Positions 35,575 to 45,577 of a stretch of 64,000 nucleotides of DNA are shown piece after piece. Both the position numbers and the translations under genes were made by a program. The notes below the pieces were generated by a model. The model was given only the letters and a program-made list of their open reading frames with translations. It had not been told where the DNA came from and searched no databases. The stretch's first letter is position 1. Each line of letters opens with the position of its first letter. The stretch is from Bacillota bacterium (GTDB lineage Bacteria > Bacillota > Clostridia > Peptostreptococcales > Acidaminobacteraceae): assembly GCA_030529225.1 (NCBI GenBank), contig JAUMXH010000004.1:57036-121035 (forward strand). The letters run 5' to 3'.

Positions 35575-35830
35575 TTTTTTTGTACTAAAAAACCCCTTGC
35601 GAAAAAACGGCAAGGGGCGAGATTTTCCCGTGGTTCCACCCTTATTATAAAATCGGATTCGGCCAAACGCACAAAATCCGAGTTTATCACTTCATTTCGA
35701 CTATAACGCGTCACCGCATTCGATTAAAATGTCTCAAGGGGCGGTCTTCACTTGAGCCTCGCCGACGCCTTCCACCATGCGCGCCTCGCTGTAGACTGAG
35801 AACAAAAGCTACTTTCCTCTTTCATCGATT
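35575..35830 (-). promoter_or_regulatory. T-box riboswitch for threonine (thrS leader)
   Basis: The minus-strand leader carries the T-box sequence AGGGTGGAACCACG (35630-35644), which forms the antiterminator with the 5' arm of the terminator CCCCTTGC...GCAAGGGG (35593-35617) followed by T6. Stem I is recognisable (GAGGAAAGTAGC start, GGTGGAAGG apical part) and its 3' side includes GTGAAGACCGCC, where ACC is the likely threonine specifier codon. Uncharged tRNA-Thr binding would allow read-through into thrS. Confidence 0.93.
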
Positions 35831-35836
35831 TAGTCA

Positions 35837-35865
35837 ATTATACACATTAAAACGGGACAATTCAA
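35837..35865 (-). promoter_or_regulatory. Promoter of the thrS T-box leader
   Basis: TTGAAT (35860-35865) and perfect TATAAT (35837-35842) with a 17-base spacer on the minus strand, placing the start of RNA near 35830, at the base of stem I. Confidence 0.8.
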
Positions 35866-35941
35866 TATCTTTTTTCATTTTTTGCCGCGGGAGCTTCATA
35901 AAATTGTAAGGTTTATCCGCTACTAAAGGGAGGATTTTTTT

Positions 35942-35949
35942 GCTATAAT
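35942..35949 (+). promoter_or_regulatory. Extended -10 promoter of the acyltransferase gene
   Basis: TGC-TATAAT (TATAAT at 35944-35949) preceded by a T7 run, about 75 bases before the start codon. No clear -35. Confidence 0.5.
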
Positions 35950-36024
35950 GACGCATGTGCGGACCCGTCCCGGACTTGATGTGACAGGAACTCCGCGCGC
36001 GTTCAAGAAAAAAAGGAGGTTCTC

Positions 36025-37956
36025 TTGAAACAGCATCCCGGCTACATCCCATCCCTTGACGGCATCCGCAGCTTCGCCCTGCTCGCCGTCCTCTTTTACC
36101 ACCTGATTCCAAGCGTCTTCAAGGGCGGCTACCTGGGCGTCGTAATCTTCTTTGTCCTCGCCGGATTTCTGAGCATGCAGCGCGTCATGCAGGCCGGCCG
36201 CGTGGCCGAGGGCAGACTTTCCATGGCCGGGAAGGCCTTCGGCAAAAAACTCCTGAAACTCTATCCCGCCCTCCTCTTGATGATCGCCTGTGTCAGCCTT
36301 GTGATCTTCCTGTTTTTCCCTTCCCAACTGGGCGGCGTCGAGAGCGACATCAAGGGCGCCGTGTTTTCGGTCAACAACTATTCTCAGATTCTTTCCGGCG
36401 ACTCCTACTTTGAAAACAGCGGCGCGCTCAAGCCCTTTACCCACATTTGGGCCCTCTCTCTGGAAGTCCAGGTCTACCTTCTGATCTACGCCTTCCTCTA
36501 CGGGCGCTACAGGCGGGAACGGAGCTTCCGAACGTTTCTCTTTCTCGTCTTCCTGAGCCTGCTTTCTTACGGGATCAGCCTCATCCTTCTGGGGCTGGGC
36601 TACGATTTTACCCGGGTCTACTACGACCTCGCTACCCGACTCTACTCCTTCAGCTTGGGCGCGGCGGCGAGCTTCTTTGCATCGGGAAACGGGGAAGCGC
36701 GCGAACTCTTGCGCCCCGCCGGAAGAAACGCCGGCATCGCCGCACTCTGCCTCCTGCTCGGAGTTTCGGTCTTTGTGTTCGAGGCGAATCGCTTTGTCTT
36801 CTACTTCGGCTTCTTTCTTTACAGCCTGCTGAGCGCCGTTCTCCTTGTCCTCTTGTGTTCCGAGCGCTCGTCCTTTTACAAAGCCTTTTCGGCCAAGCCC
36901 TTCTCGTTCCTGACCGCGCGCTCCTACCACATTTACTTGTGGCACTTTCCGATCATCGCCCTGCAGGACAGGTTCTTTGCGAACCGGGAGCTATCGAAGG
37001 CGCTCTACTACCTGATTTTCTTCGTCCTTTGCGCCGCGCTCAGCGAACTGAGCTACCGAATCACCGCGATTGCCGGTTCCTCGCCCCGCGCGAAGCGAGT
37101 CTTCCTCCCGCTCGCCCTCTGCCTCTCCCTCGCCCTGCTCTTGCTTCCGTATCGAAAAATCTCCGCGAACACCGCTGAAAGCAAGGCACTCAGCCAAATG
37201 AAGGAGCAGATTCTCCAAAACGAAGCACGGCAAAAGATCGAGCAGGCAGAACAGAAAAAAGCGGCCCTGAAGGAGAAGAAGCGGGCCTTCGTGGAGAGCC
37301 GCAGGGCGAAAGCCGCCGCAGAATCCGGCACGCAGCAGACGAGCGAAGCCGAAACGCAGGAGAAGTCTCCCCTCCTCCTGCTCGCCCTCAGTCACATCGA
37401 GTGGGTAAACGGCCTGCAGGATGAATTCCTCTACCTGGACCCTGCGGAATACGAGAAGTACAAGGATGTAGAAGGACTTCTGATCGGCGACTCGATCGCC
37501 TCGATGAGCTACCACACCCTGGCGACCTACATGCCGAACTTCCAATTCGACAGCGAGCACTCCAGGGAGATGGCGACCGCCTATGAGGCCTTCGCAAAGT
37601 ACAGGAACGAGGACTTTGGCGACTACCTGATCCTGGCGCTCGGTTCCAACGGCGAGACCAGGCACGAGGACATCGAGAAGATTCGCAGGGAGCTGAAGGG
37701 CAGAAAGCTGATCCTGCTCAGCATCGTCCTTCCCTATAAGGATGAAGAGGAGAGTCGGAACAAGAGCATCCGCACCTACGCCGAGGCCCACGAGGATGTC
37801 TACCTGGTCGATTGGTACCGGGCCGCGAAGAAGAGGCCGGAAGTTTTCTTTGATGATAAGATCCACCCGGGCGAGGACGGGGCAAAAATTCTCGGACAGA
37901 TTCTCAGCAAGCAGCTGATTGCGCTGGAAAAGACCAAGAAAAAAGGAGTGCGTTGA
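36025..37956 (+). CDS. OatA-like membrane O-acyltransferase with SGNH domain
   Basis: 643 residues. An N-terminal acyltransferase-3 domain of about ten membrane helices begins HPGYIPSLDGIRSFALLAVL with the conserved His in FYHLIPS. A charged helical linker (residues about 385-445, rich in Lys, Glu, Ala) leads to an extracellular SGNH domain with GDS at about 488-490, an Asn in LGSNGE and the DDKIHP Asp/His pair near 610-615. This is the layout of OatA, which acetylates peptidoglycan N-acetylmuramic acid and gives lysozyme resistance; another surface polymer is possible. Start is a TTG with aaggagg 5 bases upstream. Confidence 0.9.
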   Translation: MKQHPGYIPSLDGIRSFALLAVLFYHLIPSVFKGGYLGVVIFFVLAGFLSMQRVMQAGRVAEGRLSMAGKAFGKKLLKLYPALLLMIACVSLVIFLFFPSQLGGVESDIKGAVFSVNNYSQILSGDSYFENSGALKPFTHIWALSLEVQVYLLIYAFLYGRYRRERSFRTFLFLVFLSLLSYGISLILLGLGYDFTRVYYDLATRLYSFSLGAAASFFASGNGEARELLRPAGRNAGIAALCLLLGVSVFVFEANRFVFYFGFFLYSLLSAVLLVLLCSERSSFYKAFSAKPFSFLTARSYHIYLWHFPIIALQDRFFANRELSKALYYLIFFVLCAALSELSYRITAIAGSSPRAKRVFLPLALCLSLALLLLPYRKISANTAESKALSQMKEQILQNEARQKIEQAEQKKAALKEKKRAFVESRRAKAAAESGTQQTSEAETQEKSPLLLLALSHIEWVNGLQDEFLYLDPAEYEKYKDVEGLLIGDSIASMSYHTLATYMPNFQFDSEHSREMATAYEAFAKYRNEDFGDYLILALGSNGETRHEDIEKIRRELKGRKLILLSIVLPYKDEEESRNKSIRTYAEAHEDVYLVDWYRAAKKRPEVFFDDKIHPGEDGAKILGQILSKQLIALEKTKKKGVR

Positions 37957-37975
37957 AAAAAACGCGCTGAAAAAA

Positions 37976-38006
37976 AGCCTCACTTCCCAAGGGGAGCGAG
38001 GCTTTT
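37976..38006. terminator. Bidirectional terminator between acyltransferase and clpE-like genes
   Basis: AGCCTC...GAGGCT hairpin with an inner CTTCCC/GGGGAG stem, A7 on its left and T5 on its right. It ends both convergent genes. Confidence 0.85.
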
Positions 38007-38053
38007 TCGTCACTAGGCAATTTGTGAATCGTCCGCTCTTCTCTTTGCGCGGA

Positions 38054-40522
38054 CTAAATAATCTCGAAGACAAAGTTTCCTTCGCCGTTCGTGTTCAGTT
38101 TGACGTTCAGAACCGAGCCGGTTTTGAGTCTGCCGCGCAGGTAGAGCTCGGCGATCTCGTCCTCGATCAGGCTCTGAATCTTCTTGCGGAGCGGTCTCGC
38201 CCCGTATTTTTCGTCGTAGCCGACCTCGATCAGCCTGTCCTTGACGCCCTGGGTGATGTTGAGCTGAATCAACTTCTCCGCGCAGTCCTCGTGAACTTCC
38301 TTGAGCTGGATGTCCACGATCTTCGCGAGCTCGTTTCTGCCGAGTCTCTCAAAGATGACGATGTCATCGACCCTGCCCAAAAACTCCGGTCTAAAGAACT
38401 CCTTGAGCGCCGACTCCACCTGCACCTTGAGATTGCTCTTATCCAGGTTCTGGAAGCCGATCTCGGCCGCCTTGTGGCTGGTTCCCGCGTTCGAGGTCAT
38501 GATGATGACCGAGTGTTCAAAGTAGACGGTCCTTCCCTGCGCATCGGTCAACCTTCCGTCGTCCAAAATCTGGAGCAACATGTTGAATACATCGGGATGC
38601 GCCTTTTCAATCTCGTCAAAGAGGACGACCGAATACGGCTTTCTGCGAATTCTTTCGGTCAGCTGGCCGCCGTTGTCGTAGCCGACGTATCCCGGAGGGG
38701 CTCCGACCAGCTTGGAAACGGTGTGTTTCTCCATATACTCACTCATATCCAGACGGATGATCGCGTTTTCATTCCCGAAGAGTTCCTGCGCGAGCGCCTT
38801 GGAAAGCTCGGTCTTACCCACGCCGGTAGGTCCGACAAAGATGAACGAAGCCGGACGCTTCTTCGACTTAAAGCCTGCCCTGCGCCTTCTGACGGCCTTG
38901 GCGACCGACTCGACCGCATCGGACTGGCCGACCACCCTGAGGTGGAGCTGCTCTTCGAGCTTGATGAGCTTGTCGGCCTCTTCCTCGCTGATCTGCGTGA
39001 CCGGAATCGAGGTCCACATCTCGATCACCTTCGCGATGTCCTCCTTACTCATGCGGAACTCGCTCATGCGCTTCTTGACTTCCTCGATCGCGTTTCTGAG
39101 GTGGATTTCCTTGGTCTTGTATTTCGCGGCCTCCTCAAAGTTGTCGCTGATGGAAGCCTCCTCTTTTTTTGTAATCACGAGCATCAACTCCTCGTTGAGC
39201 TCCTTGAGTTCGGTAAAATCAACATTCTTGAGGTTCAGCATCGCGCCCGCTTCGTCGATCAGGTCGATCGCCTTGTCCGGGAGGAACCTGTCGTTGATGT
39301 AGCGGTCGGCCAGGACGACCGCGCTACTGCAGACCTCGTCCGGAATCGAGACGCTGTGGTACTCCTCGTAGTAATGCTTGATGCCCTTCAATATTTCTAT
39401 ACTGTCGGCGATGCTCGGCTCGTCGACCATGACCTTTTGGAAGCGTCGTTCGAGGGCCGAATCCTTCTCGATGTGCTTGCGGTACTCCTCGAGGGTGGTC
39501 GCCCCGATCAGCTGGATGCTGCCGTCTGCAAGGGCCGGCTTCAAGATGTTTCCGGCGTTCATGATGCCGCCGACCACCTCTCCGGCGCCGACGATGTTGT
39601 GAATCTCGTCGATGACCAGAACCACGTCGCCCGCGGCCTTCGCCTCGTTGATAATGCCCTTCATGCGCGACTCAAACTGCCCCCGAAATTGGGTTCCGGC
39701 CACGATGGCGGTCAAGTCCAGCAAAAAAATTTTGAGCTTTTTGATCTTCTCCGGCACCTCGCCCTCGACGATGCGGAGCGCCAAGCCCTGCGCAATCGCG
39801 GTCTTACCGACGCCGGGTTCCCCTATCAACACCGGGTTGTTCTTGCTGCGTCTCGCGAGAATCTGAATCACGCGCTCAATCTCAAGATCCCGTCCGACCA
39901 CCTTGTCGATCTTGCCGTTCAAGGCGCGATCGTTCAGGTTTTCGCCGTACTTTTCGAGGGTCTTGTACTTCTTCTTGTGCTTGGAATCGGCCTTGACGCC
40001 CGATTTTTTTCCGCCCGAATCCGACGGCCCGCTCGCCCCCGAACTCGAGGCGAAACTGCCCAGTCCGAAACTCTTCATAAAGTCGCTGAACTTCTTGCTC
40101 TCGCCCTCTTTTTCGCGCTCCTCGGCATCCTCTGCGGATTCCTCTTCCTCGGCGAGCATATCGTATTCCGGCTCCATGCCCTCCTCCAAGGCGGGATCCT
40201 CGAACTCGGCCTCAAGTTCCTTCTCCTCATACTCCGATGCAGGAGAATCGCCACCCATATCGCCCATCATCATCTTGAAGAGCGGGTTGGCCTGCACCTC
40301 GTCCATGTCTACATCGTTCATGATGCTCATCAGCTGGTCGGAGATGTTGTTCAGGTCCTCCTCCGAGAGGTCCACCTGCTTCATCATCTCGTCGAGCGGC
40401 GAGATCCCGAGATTTTTGGCGCACTCCATACAAATCGATTCAAACTTTCGACTTCCGTCCGCTTCCATCTTGGTAATCATCACGATCGCGGTATTTTTTC
40501 CACATATCGAACATTTCTTCAT
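38054..40522 (-). CDS. ClpE-like AAA+ chaperone with N-terminal zinc finger
   Basis: 822 residues. The N-terminus [16 protein letters not shown] with a later CMEC forms the four-cysteine zinc finger that marks ClpE. A long acidic linker (residues about 80-160) precedes two AAA+ modules: Walker A GEPGVGKT and [14 protein letters not shown], Walker B motifs VLVIDEIHN and [12 protein letters not shown], and a UVR-like middle region ([20 protein letters not shown]). It would unfold proteins for ClpP. The ATG at 40522 precedes the zinc finger directly; 32 upstream in-frame codons fall in a promoter-like region. No CtsR operator was found. Confidence 0.88.
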   Translation of the reverse strand: MKKCSICGKNTAIVMITKMEADGSRKFESICMECAKNLGISPLDEMMKQVDLSEEDLNNISDQLMSIMNDVDMDEVQANPLFKMMMGDMGGDSPASEYEEKELEAEFEDPALEEGMEPEYDMLAEEEESAEDAEEREKEGESKKFSDFMKSFGLGSFASSSGASGPSDSGGKKSGVKADSKHKKKYKTLEKYGENLNDRALNGKIDKVVGRDLEIERVIQILARRSKNNPVLIGEPGVGKTAIAQGLALRIVEGEVPEKIKKLKIFLLDLTAIVAGTQFRGQFESRMKGIINEAKAAGDVVLVIDEIHNIVGAGEVVGGIMNAGNILKPALADGSIQLIGATTLEEYRKHIEKDSALERRFQKVMVDEPSIADSIEILKGIKHYYEEYHSVSIPDEVCSSAVVLADRYINDRFLPDKAIDLIDEAGAMLNLKNVDFTELKELNEELMLVITKKEEASISDNFEEAAKYKTKEIHLRNAIEEVKKRMSEFRMSKEDIAKVIEMWTSIPVTQISEEEADKLIKLEEQLHLRVVGQSDAVESVAKAVRRRRAGFKSKKRPASFIFVGPTGVGKTELSKALAQELFGNENAIIRLDMSEYMEKHTVSKLVGAPPGYVGYDNGGQLTERIRRKPYSVVLFDEIEKAHPDVFNMLLQILDDGRLTDAQGRTVYFEHSVIIMTSNAGTSHKAAEIGFQNLDKSNLKVQVESALKEFFRPEFLGRVDDIVIFERLGRNELAKIVDIQLKEVHEDCAEKLIQLNITQGVKDRLIEVGYDEKYGARPLRKKIQSLIEDEIAELYLRGRLKTGSVLNVKLNTNGEGNFVFEII

Positions 40523-40917
40523 CGTTTTTCCGTTTCCTTTTCTATAGTAAACTCCAATCATACGATTCCAAATCGTAGTACTCTCCCGATAAAACCATAC
40601 ACTTGTAGCAATTATCAAAATCTTTATTTCTTATATAATACACCCTTTTCTGTAAAAATATAGATTATTAAGAGAAATTTTAGAATTCTGTTTTATTTCA
40701 GCAACAAAATCCGCGGGGGCTGAGAATGCATTATCTAAGTATTTTTATACTATAAAGTTTGGGCGGGACTTGGCCGATAAGTGGAATTGACTCGTGACAG
40801 TACTATGTGCAGAGAAAACAAAGACAGAAGAGATTGTAGAAAACACGATGCCGCGAAAGCGACTGAAGCATAATTTCTATTCATTTTAAGACGGAAAGAC
40901 TTTTACAGGAGGACTCA
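40523..40917. other. Intergenic region between clpE-like and chemoreceptor genes
   Basis: 395 bases holding the divergent control regions. On the plus strand it carries a sigma-28-type promoter (40753-40780). On the minus strand a possible TTGGAA...TACTAT pair lies near 40540-40570, after a short hairpin acgatt-tgg-aatcgt; this is weak. The rest is A/T-rich without recognisable features. Confidence 0.4.
40753..40780 (+). promoter_or_regulatory. Sigma-28 (SigD/FliA-type) promoter of the chemoreceptor gene
   Basis: TAAAGTTT (from 40753) and GCCGATAA (40773-40780). Counting from TAAA the spacer is 16 bases, within the 14-16 range of SigD promoters. Both boxes match the flagellar sigma consensus fully. 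Confidence 0.85.
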
Positions 40918-42957
40918 ATGGAAATATCGAAACAAAAAGGCAAAATCGGGAAACAAGGATCGATTGCAAGGAAGATTTCAATCATCATCATTCTTTTGAT
41001 CAGCGTCAGCCTCTTGGTATCGAATTTATTGGCGATTCTGATCTCCAAGCAGGACCTCAAGACCCTGCAGGATAATCTTTTGACGGAAAACGTCACGATG
41101 AACTCCAAGGGATTCGGGAACTATTTTCAATCAATTCTGATGAAGTTGGAGACCATCCGAGACACGGTCGATATCGACGCTTCTTTTACGGATAAAGAAA
41201 TCCAAAAGAAATTACAAAATATCGTGAAAACAAATGACTACATGAACTTTTTCTACATCAGGAAGAATCTGGACACCATCGTGTTCAACGATTTAAAGGT
41301 TATGAAACTCGACAAAAAGGAATACTCTGAGATTGCCTTTTCCGGAAAAACAGCGGTAGTAGGTCCTTACGAAGATCAAATCCAAGGAGGCTTATGCTTT
41401 ACTATAGCCATTCCCCACAAAAATGAAGCAAACCAGATAATAGGAGCCCTCTGCATCGACTTGAAAGCGGAAGAACTTTCTTCTTACCTAAAAGATATCA
41501 CCGTAGGAGAAAACGGCTATACCTATGTACTGAATGAAAACTACGACATCATCGCGCACAAGGACGCGAGCAAGGTCGGCAAGAACATCGAGCAGCTGGC
41601 TTCTCAGGACCCTTCGGTCAAGCAACTCTATGAACTCGCGAAGACCGCCCAGGCGACAGGTACCGCGAGCGGGGAGTACGACTTTGAGGACAGGGTGCTG
41701 AAGAGTGAGATGAAGAAGATTCCGAACACCGACTGGATCTTCGCCAGCGTCGTCATCCGGGACGAGGTGCAATCAAAGATCAACAGCCTGGTCGTGAAGC
41801 TGGTGATTACGGGACTCTGCCTCTTCGTGGTCATGATTCTCGCCGGCTATGTGATGGGCAAGCGAATCGCGAAGCCTCTGACCATCATCAAGAGGGCGAT
41901 GGACAAGATTTCCAACTACAACCTGGATACCATGAAGGAGAGAGAAGAGCTCAGCAAGTGGAGAAACGTCAACGACGAGATCGGAGAGATGACCAGGGCG
42001 ATTCAGGAGATGGTCAACAAACTCAAGGGCATGGTGGGCAACATCACCGACCTTGCGAACACCACGGCGGCCACCGCCCAGGAATTGACCGCGACCGCGC
42101 AGAGCACCAGCGAAAGCGCGATGGAAGTGGCTTCGGCGATGGGCAATATCGCGGAGGGCGCGACAGGCCAGGCGCAGGATACCACCGATGCGGCGCAGAA
42201 CGTGGAAGCGAACTCCAACTCTCTGGTGGATATGATCCATGTGCTCGAAGAGTTGAGAACCGCGACGGTCGACATCGATAAGAAGAAGGACGAAGGGAAG
42301 GAAGCCCTCTTCGGCCTGACCGAACTCACCAACAGCAGCAAGGAAAAGGCGGTCTTTGTGAACCGAATCATCCTGGAGACCAACGAGAGCGCCGAGTCGA
42401 TCTTTAAGGCGTCCGAGATGATTCAGAACATCGCCGACCAGACCAACCTGCTCGCCCTCAACGCGGCAATCGAGGCTGCGAGAGCGGGAGAAGCGGGCAA
42501 GGGCTTTGCGGTCGTCGCCGAAGAGATTCGAAAGCTCGCCGAGGACTCGACCCGATTCACCGAGGAGATCCGATTGATCATCCACGGACTCAAGGAGAAG
42601 TCACAGAGCGCCGTGCTCCAGATGGCCGAAGTCGGAAAGATCGTCCAGGAGCAGGACAACCAGACCAGAATTACCGAAGACAAGTTTGACCAGATCGAGG
42701 AGGCGGTTGCCAAGAGCAGGGTCATCGTCGAAAACATCAACCGCGATTCGAAACTGATTGAGGAGAAGAACGCGCACATCGTCAGCATCATTCAAAACTT
42801 GTCGGCGATTGCCGAGGAAAATGCGGCGACCACCGAAGAGGCGGCGGCCAGCGTCGATACCCAAACCCAGTCGATCGGCAGCATTTCCAACGCAAGTTCC
42901 AAATTGTCGGACATCGCGAGCAAGCTCCAGGAGGAGGTTGCCGCGTTCAAGCTGTAA
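40918..42957 (+). CDS. Methyl-accepting chemotaxis protein with periplasmic-type Cache domain
   Basis: 679 residues. First membrane helix at about residues 19-42, an extracellular double-Cache-like sensor ([20 protein letters not shown] to about 285, with [11 protein letters not shown] and [17 protein letters not shown]), second helix at about 292-315, HAMP ([19 protein letters not shown]), and a cytoplasmic signalling domain with the tip [19 protein letters not shown] at about 505-523. Such Cache receptors often sense amino acids or organic acids. RBS aggagg. Transcribed from a flagellar sigma promoter. Confidence 0.95.
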   Translation: MEISKQKGKIGKQGSIARKISIIIILLISVSLLVSNLLAILISKQDLKTLQDNLLTENVTMNSKGFGNYFQSILMKLETIRDTVDIDASFTDKEIQKKLQNIVKTNDYMNFFYIRKNLDTIVFNDLKVMKLDKKEYSEIAFSGKTAVVGPYEDQIQGGLCFTIAIPHKNEANQIIGALCIDLKAEELSSYLKDITVGENGYTYVLNENYDIIAHKDASKVGKNIEQLASQDPSVKQLYELAKTAQATGTASGEYDFEDRVLKSEMKKIPNTDWIFASVVIRDEVQSKINSLVVKLVITGLCLFVVMILAGYVMGKRIAKPLTIIKRAMDKISNYNLDTMKEREELSKWRNVNDEIGEMTRAIQEMVNKLKGMVGNITDLANTTAATAQELTATAQSTSESAMEVASAMGNIAEGATGQAQDTTDAAQNVEANSNSLVDMIHVLEELRTATVDIDKKKDEGKEALFGLTELTNSSKEKAVFVNRIILETNESAESIFKASEMIQNIADQTNLLALNAAIEAARAGEAGKGFAVVAEEIRKLAEDSTRFTEEIRLIIHGLKEKSQSAVLQMAEVGKIVQEQDNQTRITEDKFDQIEEAVAKSRVIVENINRDSKLIEEKNAHIVSIIQNLSAIAEENAATTEEAAASVDTQTQSIGSISNASSKLSDIASKLQEEVAAFKL

Positions 42958-42980
42958 AACCGCGCAACACCAAGTAAAAG

Positions 42981-43011
42981 TCCACCCGTGAGACAAGCGG
43001 GTGGATTTTTA
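42981..43011 (+). terminator. Terminator of the chemoreceptor gene
   Basis: TCCACCCG...CGGGTGGA hairpin with a 9-base loop followed by TTTTTAT, 24 bases after the stop. Confidence 0.9.
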
Positions 43012-43131
43012 TATTTCATATTTACATTTATTCATTTTTTAGGTACAATGCTTTGAGTGTCCCCGACTTCGCGCCGTATGCGTTCGCGAGGGAGCGGGGT
43101 CTGTCGCAATCGACCGGAGGAAGGGTCGGAT

Positions 43132-44745
43132 ATGAGGGATGAAATGAGACAAATACAACGCGCACTGCTGATTGCGCTCGCCGTCCTGCTGGCGGCCGGG
43201 AGCCTTGGCTTGCCCGCGCTTTCGGCGGATCGGAACAAGGTCGGAGCCTACAAAATCGCAAAACGGGAACAGGTTCCGGAGGGCTTTCTGCAGCATTTTC
43301 CGGAGACGATTCAGAAGGTCGGGGAAAGCCCCTTCCTACAGATGAAGAGTGTCTACCGAAACGCGCGCTACGGCTTTGCCTTCGACGCAAACGGCTTTCA
43401 GGTCGACGACAGCCTGGAGGACATCAGAACCTCCTTTCACACCGGCTACACCCATGTGGACATCTACTACAATGACCTCTCGGGCAGCTCGGCAAACGGG
43501 AACTCCTACATCGCCTACTCGAACAAGCATATGACGAACAGCGACTATGTGAGCATGGAGCGCGATCAGAGCTTCGTCTATAAAAACCGAAGGGTCAGGG
43601 TCCTGGAGTGGAAGAGAAAGCCGCTGAAGTACGCGAAGGAAAATGGCTTGGACTTTGTGCATTACGCGATTTTGGACATCGAGAAGAACCCGAGCGAGGT
43701 CTACAGCATCCACATCAATTCCGTTTCCGACATCGACCCTATGGACTACGTGAAGCGCTTCAAGCTGATTCCCGCAGATGCGAACGCGCCGCTGAAGCGC
43801 GCCGGCGCCGAGAGACTCGGCAACCCGAACTGGTCCGAGGAAACCGATCGCTTCTTTGAGGAAGACTTTCAAGGACTCGAGAAGACCGAACTGGGCATCT
43901 TCGAGCCGACCACCGCTTACTACTTTGAAAAACTCCACAAGCTCGAGGAGGAGCACGAGTTGAAATTCAAGTACCTGCTCGAGTACTACTCGTTCAGCGA
44001 CACCCTCTACCAACACCACTTCGACGACCTTTATAAGAACGGCAGGATTCTGGAATTCACCTTCCAAACCAGCTTCGGCAACGAACTGCTCTCACAGATG
44101 ACCTACGAGGTCCTGGACGGGAACTTCGACGAGAAGATTGACGCCCTGGCGAGCACGCTCAAGAACATCAAGGGCCCGGTCTTCTTCCGCTTGAACAACG
44201 AGATGAACGGCGACTGGTGCTCGTACAACGCCCTGCACTTCCACCGCGACACCCGGCTCTACACTAAGATGTGGGAGCACTTTTATCGGAAAATCCACGA
44301 GGCCGGCGCGAAGAACGTAATCTTCGTGTTCAACCCGAATGAAAAGTCCTTCCCGAACTTCAAGTGGAACCACTACATGAACTACTTCCCGGGCAGGGAC
44401 TTCGTGGACGTAATCGGGGTGACCGGCTACAACACCGGAAACTACTACTACGGTGAGACTTGGAGAGACTTCAAGCACATCTACGACGAGTTCATGCCGG
44501 ACTACCGCGCCAGGTTCCAAGGCTACGACTTCTTCATCACCGAGTTCGGCAGCAGCACCGTGGGAGGGGACCGAATCGCCTGGCTCGACGACATGTTTGA
44601 AAAGCTGGGTGAGTACGGGTTCAAGGTTGCGATCTACTGGAACGGGACCGATTGGGACGCCGGCGGAAACCCGGCCAGACCGTACAAGATCACGGACGAT
44701 TACGAGGCAATGAGACACTTTAGGCGCTACCAGAGAGAGGACTGA
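43132..44745 (+). CDS. Secreted GH26-like glycoside hydrolase
   Basis: 537 residues. A signal peptide (RQIQRALLIALAVLLAAGSL, cut near ALSA-DR) directs secretion. The C-terminal half resembles GH26 beta-mannanase barrels: RLNNEMNGDWCSY carries the putative acid/base Glu357 and FFITEFGSS the putative nucleophile Glu471, with WNHYMNYFPGRDFVDVIGVTGYN between. The N-terminal ~250 residues, with no recognised domain, may bind carbohydrate. The start at 43132 follows cggagg; an ATG at 43144 is an alternative. A role on mannan, exopolysaccharide or host glycans is not settled. Confidence 0.78.
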   Translation: MRDEMRQIQRALLIALAVLLAAGSLGLPALSADRNKVGAYKIAKREQVPEGFLQHFPETIQKVGESPFLQMKSVYRNARYGFAFDANGFQVDDSLEDIRTSFHTGYTHVDIYYNDLSGSSANGNSYIAYSNKHMTNSDYVSMERDQSFVYKNRRVRVLEWKRKPLKYAKENGLDFVHYAILDIEKNPSEVYSIHINSVSDIDPMDYVKRFKLIPADANAPLKRAGAERLGNPNWSEETDRFFEEDFQGLEKTELGIFEPTTAYYFEKLHKLEEEHELKFKYLLEYYSFSDTLYQHHFDDLYKNGRILEFTFQTSFGNELLSQMTYEVLDGNFDEKIDALASTLKNIKGPVFFRLNNEMNGDWCSYNALHFHRDTRLYTKMWEHFYRKIHEAGAKNVIFVFNPNEKSFPNFKWNHYMNYFPGRDFVDVIGVTGYNTGNYYYGETWRDFKHIYDEFMPDYRARFQGYDFFITEFGSSTVGGDRIAWLDDMFEKLGEYGFKVAIYWNGTDWDAGGNPARPYKITDDYEAMRHFRRYQRED

Positions 44746-44809
44746 CGGGACGCGCGAGGCGGGAGACGGCGGGTCAGTTGGCCCCGGCGCTCCCGAAACG
44801 GAACGGCAG

Positions 44810-45532
44810 ATGAAATATAAAAAGTATAAAAAAGAATCGGAATACAGTTATGCCCTCGGCAGCTTCGCGGTCTTAAACCTGATCCGCGAGATGCCGTATT
44901 TGGCCGAAGGCGTCTACTGCCACAGTGAACTGGAGGCAGCTTCCCTCACCCTGCTGAAGGGCGCCTGCAAAGAGGCCGGAATCCCCTTTTTTGAAGGGGC
45001 GGACAGGGAAGTTGAGCGAGTCCGAAACAAGGACAGGGAGCTCGTCTTCGCGGCCTTTCAAAAATTTCGCTCCAAGCTCGACAGGGCCCGACCCCACATC
45101 GTCCTGGACAGGCCTTCGGACATGGGAAACCTCGGCAGCATCTTCCGCACCGCCCTGGGCTTCGGCTTTCGGGACATCGCCATCATCGGAAACGCGGCCG
45201 ACCACCTGCACCCCAAGACCGTCAGAGCGTCGATGGGGGCGCTCTTTTCCCTCAGAATCCAACACTTTGCGAGTTTTGAGGACTACCTGCTCGCCTGCGG
45301 AAACGAAGAACGCGAACTTTACTGCTTTATGCTCGGATCGAGCACCGAACTGAGGGAGCTGGTAAGGGAGCCTGAACGCAGCTTCAGCCTGGTCTTCGGC
45401 AACGAGTCGAGCGGCCTGGACGAGAGCTACAAAGGGCGAGGCAGCGCGGTCTACATCCGGCACTCCGATGAGATCGATTCTCTGAACCTGGGAATCGCCG
45501 CTTCGATCGCGATGTACCATTTTACATCTTGA
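44810..45532 (+). CDS. SpoU/TrmH family RNA 2'-O-methyltransferase
   Basis: 240 residues. The three SPOUT motifs are present: motif 1 NLGSIFRTALGFGFRDI near residues 104-121, motif 2 LVFGNESSGLDES near 193-205, and motif 3 IDSLNLGIAASIAMY at the C-terminus, forming the knotted SAM-binding site. The N-terminal ~95 residues form the substrate-binding part. The target could be a tRNA or 23S rRNA ribose. The ribosome binding site is weak (acggaacgg). The plsX promoter starts at its stop codon. Confidence 0.88.
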   Translation: MKYKKYKKESEYSYALGSFAVLNLIREMPYLAEGVYCHSELEAASLTLLKGACKEAGIPFFEGADREVERVRNKDRELVFAAFQKFRSKLDRARPHIVLDRPSDMGNLGSIFRTALGFGFRDIAIIGNAADHLHPKTVRASMGALFSLRIQHFASFEDYLLACGNEERELYCFMLGSSTELRELVREPERSFSLVFGNESSGLDESYKGRGSAVYIRHSDEIDSLNLGIAASIAMYHFTS

Positions 45533-45557
45533 CATATCAGACGAGTAACTATAAACT
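45529..45557 (+). promoter_or_regulatory. Promoter of plsX-acpP
   Basis: Perfect TTGACA (45529-45534), overlapping the preceding stop codon, and TAAACT (45552-45557) with a 17-base spacer. No FapR-like operator was recognised. Confidence 0.7.
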
Positions 45558-45577
45558 GTGACTATCGGAGGTGGGCT

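Noticed and set aside
37919..40663. A 914-residue open frame on the plus strand
   Set aside because: It lies antisense to the clpE-like gene, which has all expected motifs; long opposite-strand frames arise here from the G/C-rich codon use. No start signal or family match.
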